Shown here: piece after piece, positions 7,326-15,884 of the stretch
How positions within the stretch are numbered: position 1 is the stretch's first letter
Layout of the letters: the number at the start of each line of letters is the position of its first letter
Assembly (NCBI GenBank): GCA_029624675.1
Contig: JARSSP010000004.1
Coordinates: 1 to 33,181, forward strand
Direction of reading: 5' to 3'
From: Candidatus Contendibacter sp.
Lineage (GTDB): Bacteria; Pseudomonadota; Gammaproteobacteria; Competibacterales; Competibacteraceae
Length of the DNA: 33,181 nucleotides
Made by a program: the position numbers and the translations under genes
Notes under the pieces: generated by a model
Database searches by the model: none
What the model was told of the DNA's origin: nothing
Seen by the model: the letters and a program-made list of their open reading frames with translations, nothing else

Positions 7326-9293
7326 ATGTCTTTTGGGACCCCCAAGGGGGCGGTGGAGGAGTTACAGACTTTTCCGCGCCTGCTTTTCCATCATGCCAAG
7401 GCACGGGGCGACGCGCCGGCCATCCGCGAGAAAGACCTGGGCATCTGGCAAACCTGGAGTTGGGCCGACGTCGCCGAGCGGGTGCGCGCCCTGGCCAGCG
7501 GCTTGGCGGCCCTCGGCTTCAAGCGCGGCGACAACCTGGCCATCATCGGCGACAACCGGCCCCATCTCTACATGATGATGAGCGCCGCCCAATGCCTCGG
7601 CGGCGTGCCGGTGCCGCTCTACCAGGACGCGGTGGCGGACGAAATGCTCTTCGTGCTGAAGGACGCCGCCATCCGCTTCGCGGCGGTCGAGGATCAGGAG
7701 CAGGTGGACAAGCTGCTGGAAGTCAGGGATCGGGCGCCCCTGCTGGAACACATCGTCTACGACGACCCGCGCGGAATGCGTCACTACAACCAGCCTTTCC
7801 TGCACGACATCCATGCCCTCATGGAAATGGGGCGGATTCACAACCGCAACCATCCCGATTTCCTCGACGAAGAAGTGGCGCAAGGGTGGTCCGACGACGT
7901 GTCGGTCATGCTCTACACTTCCGGCACCACCGGCCAGCCCAAGGGCGTTTGCCAGACCCATGCCGCCTTCATCGCCGCCGCGCGCGGCGGCATGCAAATC
8001 GACGGGCTGGACGCCAGCGGCGGCATTCTGTCCTACCTGCCGATGGCCTGGGTTGGCGATCACCTGTTTTCCTTCGCCCAGGCGCTGGTGGCGGGTTTCA
8101 CCATCAATTGCCCGGAATCGACCGATACGGTGACGACCGACCTGCGGGAAATCGGACCGACCTACTATTTCGCGCCGCCCCGGGTGTTCGAGAGCCTGCT
8201 GACCTCCATCATGATCCGCATGGAGGACGCCAGCGCCCTCAAGCGCAAGCTGTTCCATTACTTTCTGGGCGTGGCCAAGCGTTGTGGCGTGGATTTGCTC
8301 GACGGCAAGCCGGTGAGTTTGGCCGACCGCCTGCTCTACGCCCTGGGCAATCTGCTGGTCTACGGCCCGCTGCGCAACGTGCTCGGCATGAGCCACATCC
8401 GCGTCGCCTACACCGCCGGGGCGGCCATCGGCCCCGACCTGTTCCGGTTCTACCGCTCCATCGGCATCAATCTCAAGCAGTTCTACGGCCAGACCGAGAC
8501 CTGCGCCTACGTCTGCCTGCAACCGGATCGGGCCATCAAGTTCGATTCGGTCGGCCCGCCGGCCCCCGGCGTCGAGGTGAAGATCGCCGACAACGGCGAG
8601 GTGCTGGTCAAGGGGCCGATGCTGCTCAAGGAATACTACCAGCGTCCGGAGGCCACCGCCGAGTCGATCGACGCCGACGGCTACTTCATGACCGGCGACG
8701 CCGGCTTTCTCGACCAGGACGGCCACCTGAAAATCATCGACCGGGCCAAGGATGTCGGCAAATTGGCCAATGGGGCGATGTTCGCCCCCAACTACATTGA
8801 AAACAAACTCAAATTCTTCCAGTACATCAAGGAAGCGGTCTGTTTCGGCCACGACCGCGCCATGGTCTGCGCCTTCATCAACATCGACGTGGGCGCGGTC
8901 GGCAACTGGGCCGAGCGGCGCAACATTGCCTATTCCGGCTACACCGACTTGGCCAGCAAGCCGGAAGTGCATGAGCTGATCCGCGACTGCGTGGAGCAGG
9001 TCAACGCCGCGCTGACCCAGGATGCGATGGTGGCCGCTTCGCAGATTCACCGCTTCCTGATCCTGCACAAGGAACTCGACCCGGACGACGACGAGCTGAC
9101 CCGGACCCGAAAAGTGCGGCGCAATTTCGTCGCGAAAAAATATCAGGTATTGATCGACGCCCTGTACGGCGGCAAAGCCACGCAATTCATCGAAACCGAG
9201 GTCAAGTTCGAGGACGGCCGTCGCGGCACGGTAGCCGCCGATCTCAAGATCGTCGACGCCAGGACCTTCCCGGCGGCCAGGCAGGCAGCGTGA
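7326..9293 (+). CDS. AMP-forming acyl-CoA synthetase
   Basis: A 655-residue adenylate-forming enzyme that would convert a carboxylic acid, ATP and CoA to acyl-CoA through an acyl-AMP intermediate. Seen are the P-loop-like motif LYTSGTTGQPKGV (about residue 195-207), the adenine-binding YGQTET (about 386), GYFMTGDAG with the ribose-binding Asp (about 452-460), and the hinge IIDRAKDVGKLANG. The length and the large insert after the hinge resemble long-chain (FadD15-like) synthetases rather than short benzoate ligases. ATG 7326 has GGAGGA just upstream. It is the first gene of an operon; livG follows after three bases. Synthetases in this position usually activate the acid imported by the adjoining liv-type transporter. 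Substrate unknown. Confidence 0.9.
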   Translation: MSFGTPKGAVEELQTFPRLLFHHAKARGDAPAIREKDLGIWQTWSWADVAERVRALASGLAALGFKRGDNLAIIGDNRPHLYMMMSAAQCLGGVPVPLYQDAVADEMLFVLKDAAIRFAAVEDQEQVDKLLEVRDRAPLLEHIVYDDPRGMRHYNQPFLHDIHALMEMGRIHNRNHPDFLDEEVAQGWSDDVSVMLYTSGTTGQPKGVCQTHAAFIAAARGGMQIDGLDASGGILSYLPMAWVGDHLFSFAQALVAGFTINCPESTDTVTTDLREIGPTYYFAPPRVFESLLTSIMIRMEDASALKRKLFHYFLGVAKRCGVDLLDGKPVSLADRLLYALGNLLVYGPLRNVLGMSHIRVAYTAGAAIGPDLFRFYRSIGINLKQFYGQTETCAYVCLQPDRAIKFDSVGPPAPGVEVKIADNGEVLVKGPMLLKEYYQRPEATAESIDADGYFMTGDAGFLDQDGHLKIIDRAKDVGKLANGAMFAPNYIENKLKFFQYIKEAVCFGHDRAMVCAFINIDVGAVGNWAERRNIAYSGYTDLASKPEVHELIRDCVEQVNAALTQDAMVAASQIHRFLILHKELDPDDDELTRTRKVRRNFVAKKYQVLIDALYGGKATQFIETEVKFEDGRRGTVAADLKIVDARTFPAARQAA

Positions 9294-9296
9294 ACC

Positions 9297-10079
9297 ATGA
9301 GCAAAAAAATCGGCGACGTCATTCTCGACCTGCAAAACATTTCGCTGCGCTTCGGCGGGGTCAAGGCCCTGACCGACATCTCCTTCGACGTCCGCGAGCA
9401 CGAAATCCGCGCCATCATCGGCCCCAATGGAGCGGGCAAGAGTTCGATGCTCAACGTCATCAACGGCGTCTACCAACCCCAGGAAGGCGTCATCATCTTC
9501 CGGGGTCAGGAGCGCAAGAAAATGGAGCCGCATCACGCGGCGACCCAGGGCATCGCCCGCACCTTCCAGAACATCGCGCTGTTCAAGGGCATGAGCGTGC
9601 TCGACAACATCATGACCGGGCGGATCACCCGGATGAAGGCCAGCTTCGTCGAGCACGCGCTGTGGCTGGGCCGGGCCAGGCGGGAGGAACTGGAGCATCG
9701 CAAAAAGGTGGAGGAGGTCATCGACTTCCTCGAAATCCAGCACATCCGCCGCACCCCGGTCGGCCGCCTGCCCTACGGTCTGCAAAAGCGGGTGGAACTG
9801 GGGCGGGCGCTGGCGGCCGAGCCGTCGATGCTGCTGCTGGACGAGCCGATGGCCGGGATGAACGTCGAGGAAAAGCAGGACATGTGCCGCTTCATTCTCG
9901 ACGTCAACGACCAGTTCGGCACCACCATCGTCCTGATCGAGCACGACATGGGCGTGGTGATGGACATTTCCGACCGCGTCGTGGTGCTCGACTACGGCAA
10001 GAAGATCGGCGACGGCCTGCCGGACGACGTGAAGAACAACCCGGACGTGATCACCGCCTATCTGGGCGTGAGCCACTGA
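9297..10079 (+). CDS. livG: Branched-chain-type ABC transporter ATP-binding protein LivG
   Basis: A 260-residue ATPase subunit at the cytoplasmic face of the importer. Walker A is GPNGAGKSS (residues 42-50). The Q loop region contains GIARTFQNIALF. The signature is the LivG-type variant LPYGLQKRVELGRALA instead of LSGGQ. Walker B is MLLLDEPMAGMN and the switch His is in LIEHDMGVVM. C-terminal VITAYLGVSH is typical of LivG. It lies three bases after the synthetase gene and 13 before livH, so co-transcription is very likely. Confidence 0.93.
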   Translation: MSKKIGDVILDLQNISLRFGGVKALTDISFDVREHEIRAIIGPNGAGKSSMLNVINGVYQPQEGVIIFRGQERKKMEPHHAATQGIARTFQNIALFKGMSVLDNIMTGRITRMKASFVEHALWLGRARREELEHRKKVEEVIDFLEIQHIRRTPVGRLPYGLQKRVELGRALAAEPSMLLLDEPMAGMNVEEKQDMCRFILDVNDQFGTTIVLIEHDMGVVMDISDRVVVLDYGKKIGDGLPDDVKNNPDVITAYLGVSH

Positions 10080-10092
10080 GGAGGCCGGAACC

Positions 10093-11007
10093 GTGCAATT
10101 CTTTCTGGAAGTCCTGATCGGCGGCCTGCTGTCCGGGGTGATGTACGCCCTGGTGGCCCTGGGCTTCGTGCTGATCTACAAAGCCTCCGGCGTGTTCAAC
10201 TTCGCCCAAGGGGCGATGGTGTATCTCGCCGCGCTGTCGGTGGTGGGCTGCATGGAGAAGGGCGCCCCCTTGTGGCTGGCGATCATCCTCGCCTTCGTCA
10301 TCATGACGCTGTTCGGCATCGCCACCGAAAAGTTCGTGCTGCGCAAGCTGGTGAACCAGCCCCCCATCGCCCTGTTCATGGCCACCATCGGCCTGGCGTT
10401 CTTCATCGAGGGCCTGGCGCCGATGGTGTTCGGCAGCGATCCACGCGCCCTGGATCTCGGCATCGTCGACGAGCCGATCCCGGCCATTCTCGATGCCTGG
10501 GGCATCGTGATTTCCAAGTTCGACCTGGTCGCGGCCGGGGTCGCGGCCCTGCTGGTGACGACGCTGGCGCTGTTCTTCCAATACACCCGGATCGGCCGGG
10601 CCCTGCGGGCGGTGGCCGACGACCACCAGGCGGCGCTGTCGATCGGCATCCCCTTGCAGCACATCTGGGCCATCGTCTGGGGCATCGCCGGTTTCGTCGC
10701 CCTGGTCGCCGGCCTGATGTGGGGCGCCCGCAATGGCGTGCAGTTCGCGCTCACGTTCACCGCCCTCAAGGCGTTGCCGGTGTTGATCATCGGCGGCTTC
10801 ACCTCGGTGCCGGGCGCCATCGTCGGCGGCCTGCTCATCGGCGCGTCGGAGAAACTGGCGGAGATTTACCTGCCGCCGGTCATGCAGTCCCTGTTCGGCG
10901 GCAATTTTGGCGGCATCGAAGGCTGGTTTCCCTACGTGCTGGCCCTGTTCTTCCTGCTGGTTCGCCCCGAAGGCCTCTTCGGCGAGAAACACATCGACCG
11001 GGTATAA
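10093..11007 (+). CDS. livH: Branched-chain-type ABC transporter permease LivH
   Basis: A 304-residue inner-membrane permease with about eight hydrophobic helices. It shows the LivH hallmarks GVMYALVALGFVLIYKASGVFNFAQGAM near the N-terminus (the N-F-A-Q-G motif) and LRAVADDHQAALSIGIP, the cytoplasmic coupling loop. It ends with FFLLVRPEGLFGEK as expected. The start is GTG at 10093 with a GAGG ribosome binding site. It pairs with LivM to form the translocation channel. Substrates of this transporter family extend beyond amino acids to aromatic and other carboxylates, amides and urea. Confidence 0.92.
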   Translation: MQFFLEVLIGGLLSGVMYALVALGFVLIYKASGVFNFAQGAMVYLAALSVVGCMEKGAPLWLAIILAFVIMTLFGIATEKFVLRKLVNQPPIALFMATIGLAFFIEGLAPMVFGSDPRALDLGIVDEPIPAILDAWGIVISKFDLVAAGVAALLVTTLALFFQYTRIGRALRAVADDHQAALSIGIPLQHIWAIVWGIAGFVALVAGLMWGARNGVQFALTFTALKALPVLIIGGFTSVPGAIVGGLLIGASEKLAEIYLPPVMQSLFGGNFGGIEGWFPYVLALFFLLVRPEGLFGEKHIDRV

Positions 11008-11009
11008 GG

Positions 11010-11046
11010 CCCTCACCCCCGACCCCTCTCCCCACGAAGAGGAGAG
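11010..11046. repeat. REP-like element, copy A
   Basis: CCCTCACCCCCGACCCCTCTCC followed by a short spacer and GAGGAGAG forms an imperfect hairpin between livH and livM. The same CCCTCACCCC core occurs at 13502-13592 and 14950-14999. Elements of this kind are dispersed intergenically in many gammaproteobacteria and may affect mRNA stability. Confidence 0.65.
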
Positions 11047-11062
11047 TTAAGGAGAAGAGTCA

Positions 11063-12139
11063 ATGATTTACCGAGAAGCCGGCCAGTTCAAGACCAGCTA
11101 CGCCGCCGACCAGCAACTGTTCCCCATCCGCCAGGACCGCATCGGCGTGATTCTCCTGCTCGTCGTGGCGTTTCTGATCGTTCCGGCGGTTGCCGGCGAA
11201 TACTGGTTCTCGGCCATTCTCATTCCCTTCCTGATTTTCTCCCTGGCGGCGCTGGGCCTGAACATCCTCACCGGCTACGCCGGCCAGTTGTCCCTGGGCT
11301 CGGCGGCCTTCATGGCGGTGGGCGCCTACGCCGCCTACAACTTCCAGTTGCGGATCGAAGGGATTCCGATCCTGGTTTCCTTCGCGTGCGCCGGATTGAC
11401 GGCGGCCGGCGTGGGCATTCTGTTCGGATTGCCGAGTCTGTGGATCAAGGGGTTTTATCTGGCGGTGGCGACGCTGGCGGCGCAATTCTTCATCGTCTGG
11501 TGCCTGACCAAGTTTCCCTGGTTTTCCAACTACTCCTCGTCCGGGGTGATTTCCGCCCAGAAGGTCGTCATCCTCGGCCACGAATTCGCGTCTCCCCGAG
11601 AGAAATACCTGCTGGTGCTGACCCTGGTGGCCGTCATGGCGCTGGCGGCCAAGAACATGGTTCGCTCCTCCACCGGCCGTGCCTGGATGGCGGTGCGCGA
11701 CATGGACGTGGCCGCCGAGGTCATCGGCATCCGCCTGATGCCGACCAAGCTGCTGGCGTTCGCCGTCAGCTCGTTCTACTGCGGGGTGGCGGGCGCCCTG
11801 TACGCGTTCTGCTATCTGGGATCGGTCGAACCGGACGGCTTTTCGCTGGACATGTCGTTCCGCATCCTGTTCATGATCATCATCGGCGGGGCGGGTTCGA
11901 TCCTGGGCAGTTTCCTCGGCGCGGCCTTCATCCTGTTGCTGCCGATTTTCCTCGATATCGCCCTGCCCCGGATGGCTGGACTGCTCGGCTTGCCCTTTTC
12001 CAACGCAACGGTCTCGCACATCCAGATTCTGCTGTTCGGGACCTTGATCATGTTCTTCCTGATCGTCGAGCCACACGGTCTGGCCCGCCTGTGGCAAATC
12101 GGCAAGGAAAAATTGCGTCTGTGGCCCTTTCCCCATTAG
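11063..12139 (+). CDS. livM: Branched-chain-type ABC transporter permease LivM
   Basis: A 358-residue inner-membrane permease, partner of LivH. It has the LivM features LGLNILTGYAGQLSLGSAAFMAVGAY (the central G-Q-x-S-L-G motif) and AWMAVRDMDVAAEVIGI, the coupling loop toward the ATPases. Near the end it has IIIGGAGSILGSFLGAAF and IVEPHGLARLW. The hydrophilic N-terminal about 20 residues precede the first helix. The ATG at 11063 follows an AAGGAG ribosome binding site. The REP-like element between livH and livM separates them by only 55 bases, so they remain one operon. Confidence 0.92.
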   Translation: MIYREAGQFKTSYAADQQLFPIRQDRIGVILLLVVAFLIVPAVAGEYWFSAILIPFLIFSLAALGLNILTGYAGQLSLGSAAFMAVGAYAAYNFQLRIEGIPILVSFACAGLTAAGVGILFGLPSLWIKGFYLAVATLAAQFFIVWCLTKFPWFSNYSSSGVISAQKVVILGHEFASPREKYLLVLTLVAVMALAAKNMVRSSTGRAWMAVRDMDVAAEVIGIRLMPTKLLAFAVSSFYCGVAGALYAFCYLGSVEPDGFSLDMSFRILFMIIIGGAGSILGSFLGAAFILLLPIFLDIALPRMAGLLGLPFSNATVSHIQILLFGTLIMFFLIVEPHGLARLWQIGKEKLRLWPFPH

Positions 12140-12177
12140 GGGGCGTTTTTTTGAAGATAACTACAGGAGAAGACAGC

Positions 12178-13497
12178 ATGTTCAAGTATCGCAAGTCCGC
12201 GTTGACCGCCGCCATTTCCATCGCCCTGCTGGCGCAAGCCGCGCTGGCCGCCGAGGAACAGTTTTTTCCCATCACCTCGTATCGCGTCGGTCCCTACGGC
12301 GCGAACGGCCAGTCGTTTTTCGGCGGTTTCGCCGATTACCTCAATTACGTCAATATCAAGGAAGGCGGCGTCAACGGCGTCAAGCTCGTCTGGGAAGAGT
12401 GCGAAACCGAATACAACAACGCCAAGGGCATCGAGTGCTACGAGCGCCTGAAGGACAAGGCCAAGGTATCCTCCGGCCCGATCCACCCGATGTCCACCGG
12501 CATTTCCTACGCCCTGATCGAAAAGACGGCGGCCGACAAGATCCCCATGGCCATGGTCGGTTATGGCCGCACCGACGCGGTGGACGGTTCGGTGTTCCCC
12601 TACGCCTTTCCGCTGGTCACGACCTACCAGATGCAGGCGTCCGCCATCATCCGGTTCCTCAAGGAAAAGGAAAAGGGCAGCCTGGAGGGCAAGAAGATCG
12701 TGTTTCTCTACCACGATTCGGCCTATGGCAAGGAACCCATCGTCGCCCTGCAAGAGGAGGCCAAGCTGAACAAGTTCGAGCTGACGCTGATTCCGGTGGC
12801 CCATCCGGGCAACGAACAGGGCGCCCAATGGCTGCAAATCCGCCAGGAAAAACCGGATTACGTCGTGTTCTGGGGCTGGGGCGTGATGAACCAGACCGCC
12901 CTCAAGGCGGCGCAGAAGGTGGGGTTCCCGAGGGAAAAGATGATCGGCTCCTGGTGGGCGGGGTCCGAGGAAGACACCGTGCCGGCCGGCGACGCCGCCA
13001 AGGGCTATATGTCCGCGACCTGGAACGTGGCCGGCAAGAACGTGCCGCTGATCGCCGACATCGAAAAAGTGGTCTACGGCGCCGGCAAGGGCAACCTGCA
13101 AGACACCTCCAAGATCGGTACCATTCTGTACAACCGGGGCGTTTCCGCCGCCGTGCTGTCGGTCGAGGCGATCCGCAAGGCCCAGGAAAAATACGGCAAG
13201 GGCAAGGCCATGACCGGCGAGCAGGTGCGCTGGGCCATGGAAAACCTGGACATCTCCAACGCCCGTCTGAAGCAGATCGGCGCGACCGACCTGCTGCCGG
13301 AAATCAAGACCTCCTGCGACAACCACGAAGGGTCGGGCCAGGTCAAGATCCAGCAGTGGGACGGAACCAAGTGGGTGGTGGTTTCCGGCTGGATCGAGGG
13401 TAATAAGGCCTTGATCCACCCGCTGTTCAAGGCGTCCGCCAAGCAATACGCCACCGAAAAGGGCATCACGCCGCGCGACTGCTCGAAGGAATCCTGA
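12178..13497 (+). CDS. livK: Periplasmic substrate-binding protein of the liv-type transporter
   Basis: A 439-residue type 1 periplasmic binding protein (Leu/Ile/Val-binding fold). It has a signal peptide with charged start MFKYRK, a hydrophobic core and likely cleavage after ALA at residue 24. A long frame extends upstream, but ATG 12178 with AGGAGA upstream and a proper signal peptide fixes the start. Seen are ECETEYNNAKGIECYERLK, in which two Cys could form a disulfide, and IVFLYHDSAYGKEP in the hinge region. It is larger than LivK/LivJ (about 370 residues) and like the binding proteins found beside acyl-CoA synthetases. It captures the substrate outside the inner membrane and hands it to LivHM. 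Ligand unknown. Confidence 0.9.
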   Translation: MFKYRKSALTAAISIALLAQAALAAEEQFFPITSYRVGPYGANGQSFFGGFADYLNYVNIKEGGVNGVKLVWEECETEYNNAKGIECYERLKDKAKVSSGPIHPMSTGISYALIEKTAADKIPMAMVGYGRTDAVDGSVFPYAFPLVTTYQMQASAIIRFLKEKEKGSLEGKKIVFLYHDSAYGKEPIVALQEEAKLNKFELTLIPVAHPGNEQGAQWLQIRQEKPDYVVFWGWGVMNQTALKAAQKVGFPREKMIGSWWAGSEEDTVPAGDAAKGYMSATWNVAGKNVPLIADIEKVVYGAGKGNLQDTSKIGTILYNRGVSAAVLSVEAIRKAQEKYGKGKAMTGEQVRWAMENLDISNARLKQIGATDLLPEIKTSCDNHEGSGQVKIQQWDGTKWVVVSGWIEGNKALIHPLFKASAKQYATEKGITPRDCSKES

Positions 13498-13501
13498 CTC
13501 T

Positions 13502-13592
13502 AAATTCCCTTTCCCCTTGGGAGAGGGTAAGGGTGAGGGCACTTTCGGAAACCCTCACCCCTGGTCCCCCCTACAGAGGGAGAGGGGAATTT
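13502..13592. repeat. REP-like element, copy B (paired inverted units)
   Basis: A 91-base near-palindrome between livK and livF. AAATTCCC (13502-13509) pairs with GGGAATTT at the other end, and the inner GGGTGAGGG pairs with CCCTCACCC around ACTTTCGGAAA. It consists of two units related to copies A and C in opposite orientation. The long RNA hairpin could reduce expression of livF or protect the livK mRNA 3' end, as REP sequences do after highly expressed binding-protein genes. Confidence 0.7.
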
Positions 13593-13617
13593 TCGCACCC
13601 GCTTTGAGTTCGCGCCC

Positions 13618-14460
13618 ATGACCGTAGCGACCGCACCGACCGAAGCCGCTCCGGCGGTCGAGTCATATCTGACCGTCAACAACATCGAAGTCATTTACGA
13701 CCATGTGATTCTGGTGTTGAAGGGGGTATCCCTCAACGTTCCCAAGGGCAAAATCGTTGCTTTGCTGGGTGCCAACGGAGCGGGAAAAACCACGACCCTG
13801 AAGGCCATTTCCAATCTGTTGCGCGCCGAACGTGGCGACGTGACCAAAGGGTCGGTCGAATTCAAGGGGCGTCGGGTCGACCAGCTTTCCCCCAACGAAC
13901 TGGTCAAGCGCGGCGTCATCCAGGTCATGGAAGGGCGGCACTGCTTCGCGCATCTGACCCTGGAGGAAAACCTGCTGACCGGCGCCTACACTCGCTCGAT
14001 TTCGCGGGGCGAGTTGAAGCAGAGCTTGGAGAAGGTTTACCACTACTTTCCGCGCCTTAAGACCCGGCGCGGTTCCCAGGCCGGCTACACCTCCGGTGGG
14101 GAACAGCAGATGTGCGTCATCGGCCGCGCGCTGATGGCCCGGCCGGAAATGATCCTGCTCGACGAGCCCTCCATGGGGCTGGCGCCGCAGATCGTCGAGG
14201 AAATCTTCGAAATCGTGAAGGGCCTGAACGGCCAGGAAAACGTCAGCTTCCTGTTGGCTGAGCAGAACACCATGATGGCGCTGCGCTACGCCGATTTCGG
14301 CTACATCCTGGAAAACGGCCGGGTGGTGATGGAAGGCGGCGCCGAAGGCTTGCGCACCAACGAGGACGTCAAGGAGTTCTACCTGGGTATTTCTTCCTCG
14401 GGGCGCAAGTCCTTCAAGGACATCAAGCATTACCGCCGCCGCAAGCGCTGGCTTTCCTGA
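13618..14460 (+). CDS. livF: Branched-chain-type ABC transporter ATP-binding protein LivF
   Basis: A 280-residue ATPase subunit. Walker A is GANGAGKTT (about residues 51-59), the signature is TSGGEQQMCVIGRALMARP, Walker B is MILLDEPSMGLAP, and the switch region is LLAEQNTMMALRYAD, all in LivF form. It is longer than the usual about 235 residues. It carries about 18 extra N-terminal residues rich in Ala, Pro and Thr before the first strand, and about 25 extra C-terminal residues (SFKDIKHYRRRKRWL), a basic tail. Such longer forms occur with acyl-CoA-synthetase-linked transporters. It is the last gene of the operon and ends 16 bases from the convergent thioesterase gene. Confidence 0.92.
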   Translation: MTVATAPTEAAPAVESYLTVNNIEVIYDHVILVLKGVSLNVPKGKIVALLGANGAGKTTTLKAISNLLRAERGDVTKGSVEFKGRRVDQLSPNELVKRGVIQVMEGRHCFAHLTLEENLLTGAYTRSISRGELKQSLEKVYHYFPRLKTRRGSQAGYTSGGEQQMCVIGRALMARPEMILLDEPSMGLAPQIVEEIFEIVKGLNGQENVSFLLAEQNTMMALRYADFGYILENGRVVMEGGAEGLRTNEDVKEFYLGISSSGRKSFKDIKHYRRRKRWLS

Positions 14461-14476
14461 GCCATGTCGGAGGCGA

Positions 14477-14935
14477 TCAACAAGCGTGGGTAACCGGCGT
14501 GATGGCCACCGGCTCCTGAATCGTCGGCGGGATCGAATACGTGCAGGTCACATGCGCCACCGGCTCCGGCTCGCCTTCCGAATACAACAACACTTCACCC
14601 ACCGCCAACCGCTTGCCCAATTTGAGAATTTGGCCCCGGCCGATCAAATCGGCCGGTTTGGGGCGGCGCAGGAAGTTGCAGGTCAGATTGGTCGTGACGG
14701 CTAATTCCACCCGCCCGATCAGGCTGAGCACCACCGCGTACATCACGATGTCGGCCAGCGCCATCTGCACCGGACCCGACACCGTGCCGCCGGGCCGGAT
14801 AAAATCTTCTCGAAAAGGTATGCGGATGCTCGCCCTGCCGGCTTCCAGACTTTCCACCTGAATGCCCAGCATCCCCACGAAGGGGACGTGTTCATAGGCC
14901 AGTTGTTCGAATTCCGCCAGGGAGATGCGCGCCAT
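14477..14935 (-). CDS. Hotdog-fold thioesterase (PaaI-like)
   Basis: A 152-residue protein of the PaaI/DUF4442 hotdog group, which hydrolyse acyl-CoA thioesters, often aromatic or dead-end ones. Seen are the long hotdog helix region RPGGTVSGPVQMALADIVMYAVVLS and the strands VTTNLTCNFLRRPKPADLIGRG. The catalytic position usually held by Asp/Glu after HGG is here in the GGTVSGPVQMALAD segment. It ends close to livF on the opposite strand. It lies downstream of badI in the same direction across a REP-like element, so it may belong to the same catabolic group, releasing CoA from stalled intermediates. Confidence 0.8.
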   Translation of the reverse strand: MARISLAEFEQLAYEHVPFVGMLGIQVESLEAGRASIRIPFREDFIRPGGTVSGPVQMALADIVMYAVVLSLIGRVELAVTTNLTCNFLRRPKPADLIGRGQILKLGKRLAVGEVLLYSEGEPEPVAHVTCTYSIPPTIQEPVAITPVTHAC

Positions 14936-14949
14936 GACCGTTGACCTTG

Positions 14950-14999
14950 AAAAATCACCCTCACCCCTGCCCCACTCCCGCCCGCGGGCGAGGGATTTT
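14950..14999. repeat. REP-like element, copy C
   Basis: AAAATCACCCTCACCCC...GGGCGAGGGATTTT makes an imperfect hairpin between badI and the thioesterase gene, sharing the CCCTCACCCC core with the elements at 11010 and 13502. Confidence 0.65.
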
Positions 15000-15010
15000 C
15001 GTACAGTTTC

Positions 15011-15784
15011 TCAATCCCGGAATTTCGGCTTGCGCTTTTCCTGGAACGCCCGCACGCCTTCCTTGGATTCCTCCGTGCCGTAGAACAGGCTGACCGCCTT
15101 CAGGCCCAGCGCCGAAATGCCGGCGATATGGGCGGTGTCGGCGTTGAACGAGCGTTTGGCCAGTTCCAGCGCGGTCGGGCTTTTCTCCAGAATCTCCGCG
15201 CACCAGCGATCCACCTCGGCATCCAGCTCGTCGTCGGGAACGGCCTTGTTCGCCAGCCCCATCTGCACCGCTTCCGCCGCTGTGTACTGCCGACACAGAT
15301 ACCACACCTCCCGCGCCTTCTTCTCGCCGATCACCCGCGCCATGTACGCCGTGCCGAAACCAGGATCGACCGAGCCGACCTTGGGACCGACCTGACCGAA
15401 CTTGGCCGACTCCGCCGCCAGGGTCAAATCGCACAGCAGCGCCAGCACGTGACCGCCGCCGATGGCGTAGCCGCGCACCTTGGCGATCACCGGCTTGGGC
15501 ACGTCGCGAATCACGCTCTGCAACTCCTCCAGCGGCAGGCCGATCACGCCTCGCCCGTCGTAGTGCCCGGCGTGGGACGACTGGTCGCCGCCAGTGCAGA
15601 ACGACTTGTTGCCAGCACCGGTCAGGACGATGACGCCGACCGAATGATCCCAACCGGCCTTCAGAAAGGCGTGGATCATTTCCTCGCAGGTTTGGCCGCG
15701 AAAGGCGTTGTACTTGTCGGGGCGATTGATCGTGATGGTGGCGACGCCGTTCTTGACTTCGTACAGGATATCTTCGTAGATCAT
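15011..15784 (-). CDS. badI: 2-ketocyclohexanecarboxyl-CoA hydrolase-like protein (BadI family)
   Basis: A 257-residue crotonase-fold enzyme. The sequence follows remembered BadI of Rhodopseudomonas palustris closely: NRPDKYNAFRG, FCTGGDQSSHAGHYDGRG, GYAIGGGHVLALLCDLTLA, FGQVGPKVGSVDPGFGTAYM, and SPTALELAKRSFNADTAH. BadI opens the ring of 2-ketocyclohexane-carboxyl-CoA to pimelyl-CoA in anaerobic benzoate and cyclohexanecarboxylate degradation; MenB, a close relative, closes a ring instead. Nothing else of menaquinone synthesis is here, which favours BadI. The start is ATG 15784, preceded by AGGGA; the frame is open further upstream but without a plausible start. BadH and BadK are not in the window, so the pathway cannot be shown to be complete. 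Confidence 0.8.
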   Translation of the reverse strand: MIYEDILYEVKNGVATITINRPDKYNAFRGQTCEEMIHAFLKAGWDHSVGVIVLTGAGNKSFCTGGDQSSHAGHYDGRGVIGLPLEELQSVIRDVPKPVIAKVRGYAIGGGHVLALLCDLTLAAESAKFGQVGPKVGSVDPGFGTAYMARVIGEKKAREVWYLCRQYTAAEAVQMGLANKAVPDDELDAEVDRWCAEILEKSPTALELAKRSFNADTAHIAGISALGLKAVSLFYGTEESKEGVRAFQEKRKPKFRD

Positions 15785-15884
15785 TGTGGTTCCCTGCTCG
15801 TTGAAATACGCATACTCACGCAATGTCGCGAGCCGCCGCCAAGAATCGGTTGTTTCTCTCGTTTTTCGGCGGCGACGCGCACGT

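Noticed and set aside
7362..10076. A 904-codon open frame on the - strand opposite the acyl-CoA synthetase and livG
   Set aside because: The + strand genes carry clear family motifs, ribosome binding sites and tight spacing. The reverse frame is low-complexity (rich in His, Val, Asp, Gln) as expected for the antisense of GC-rich genes.
12136..13542. A 468-codon - strand frame opposite livK
   Set aside because: Antisense of a well-supported binding-protein gene; no motif or start signal.
15831..15874. GCCGCCG...CGGCGGC hairpin between badI and the racemase gene
   Set aside because: The loop is about 26 bases and there is no correctly placed T run for either strand, so it is not called a terminator.
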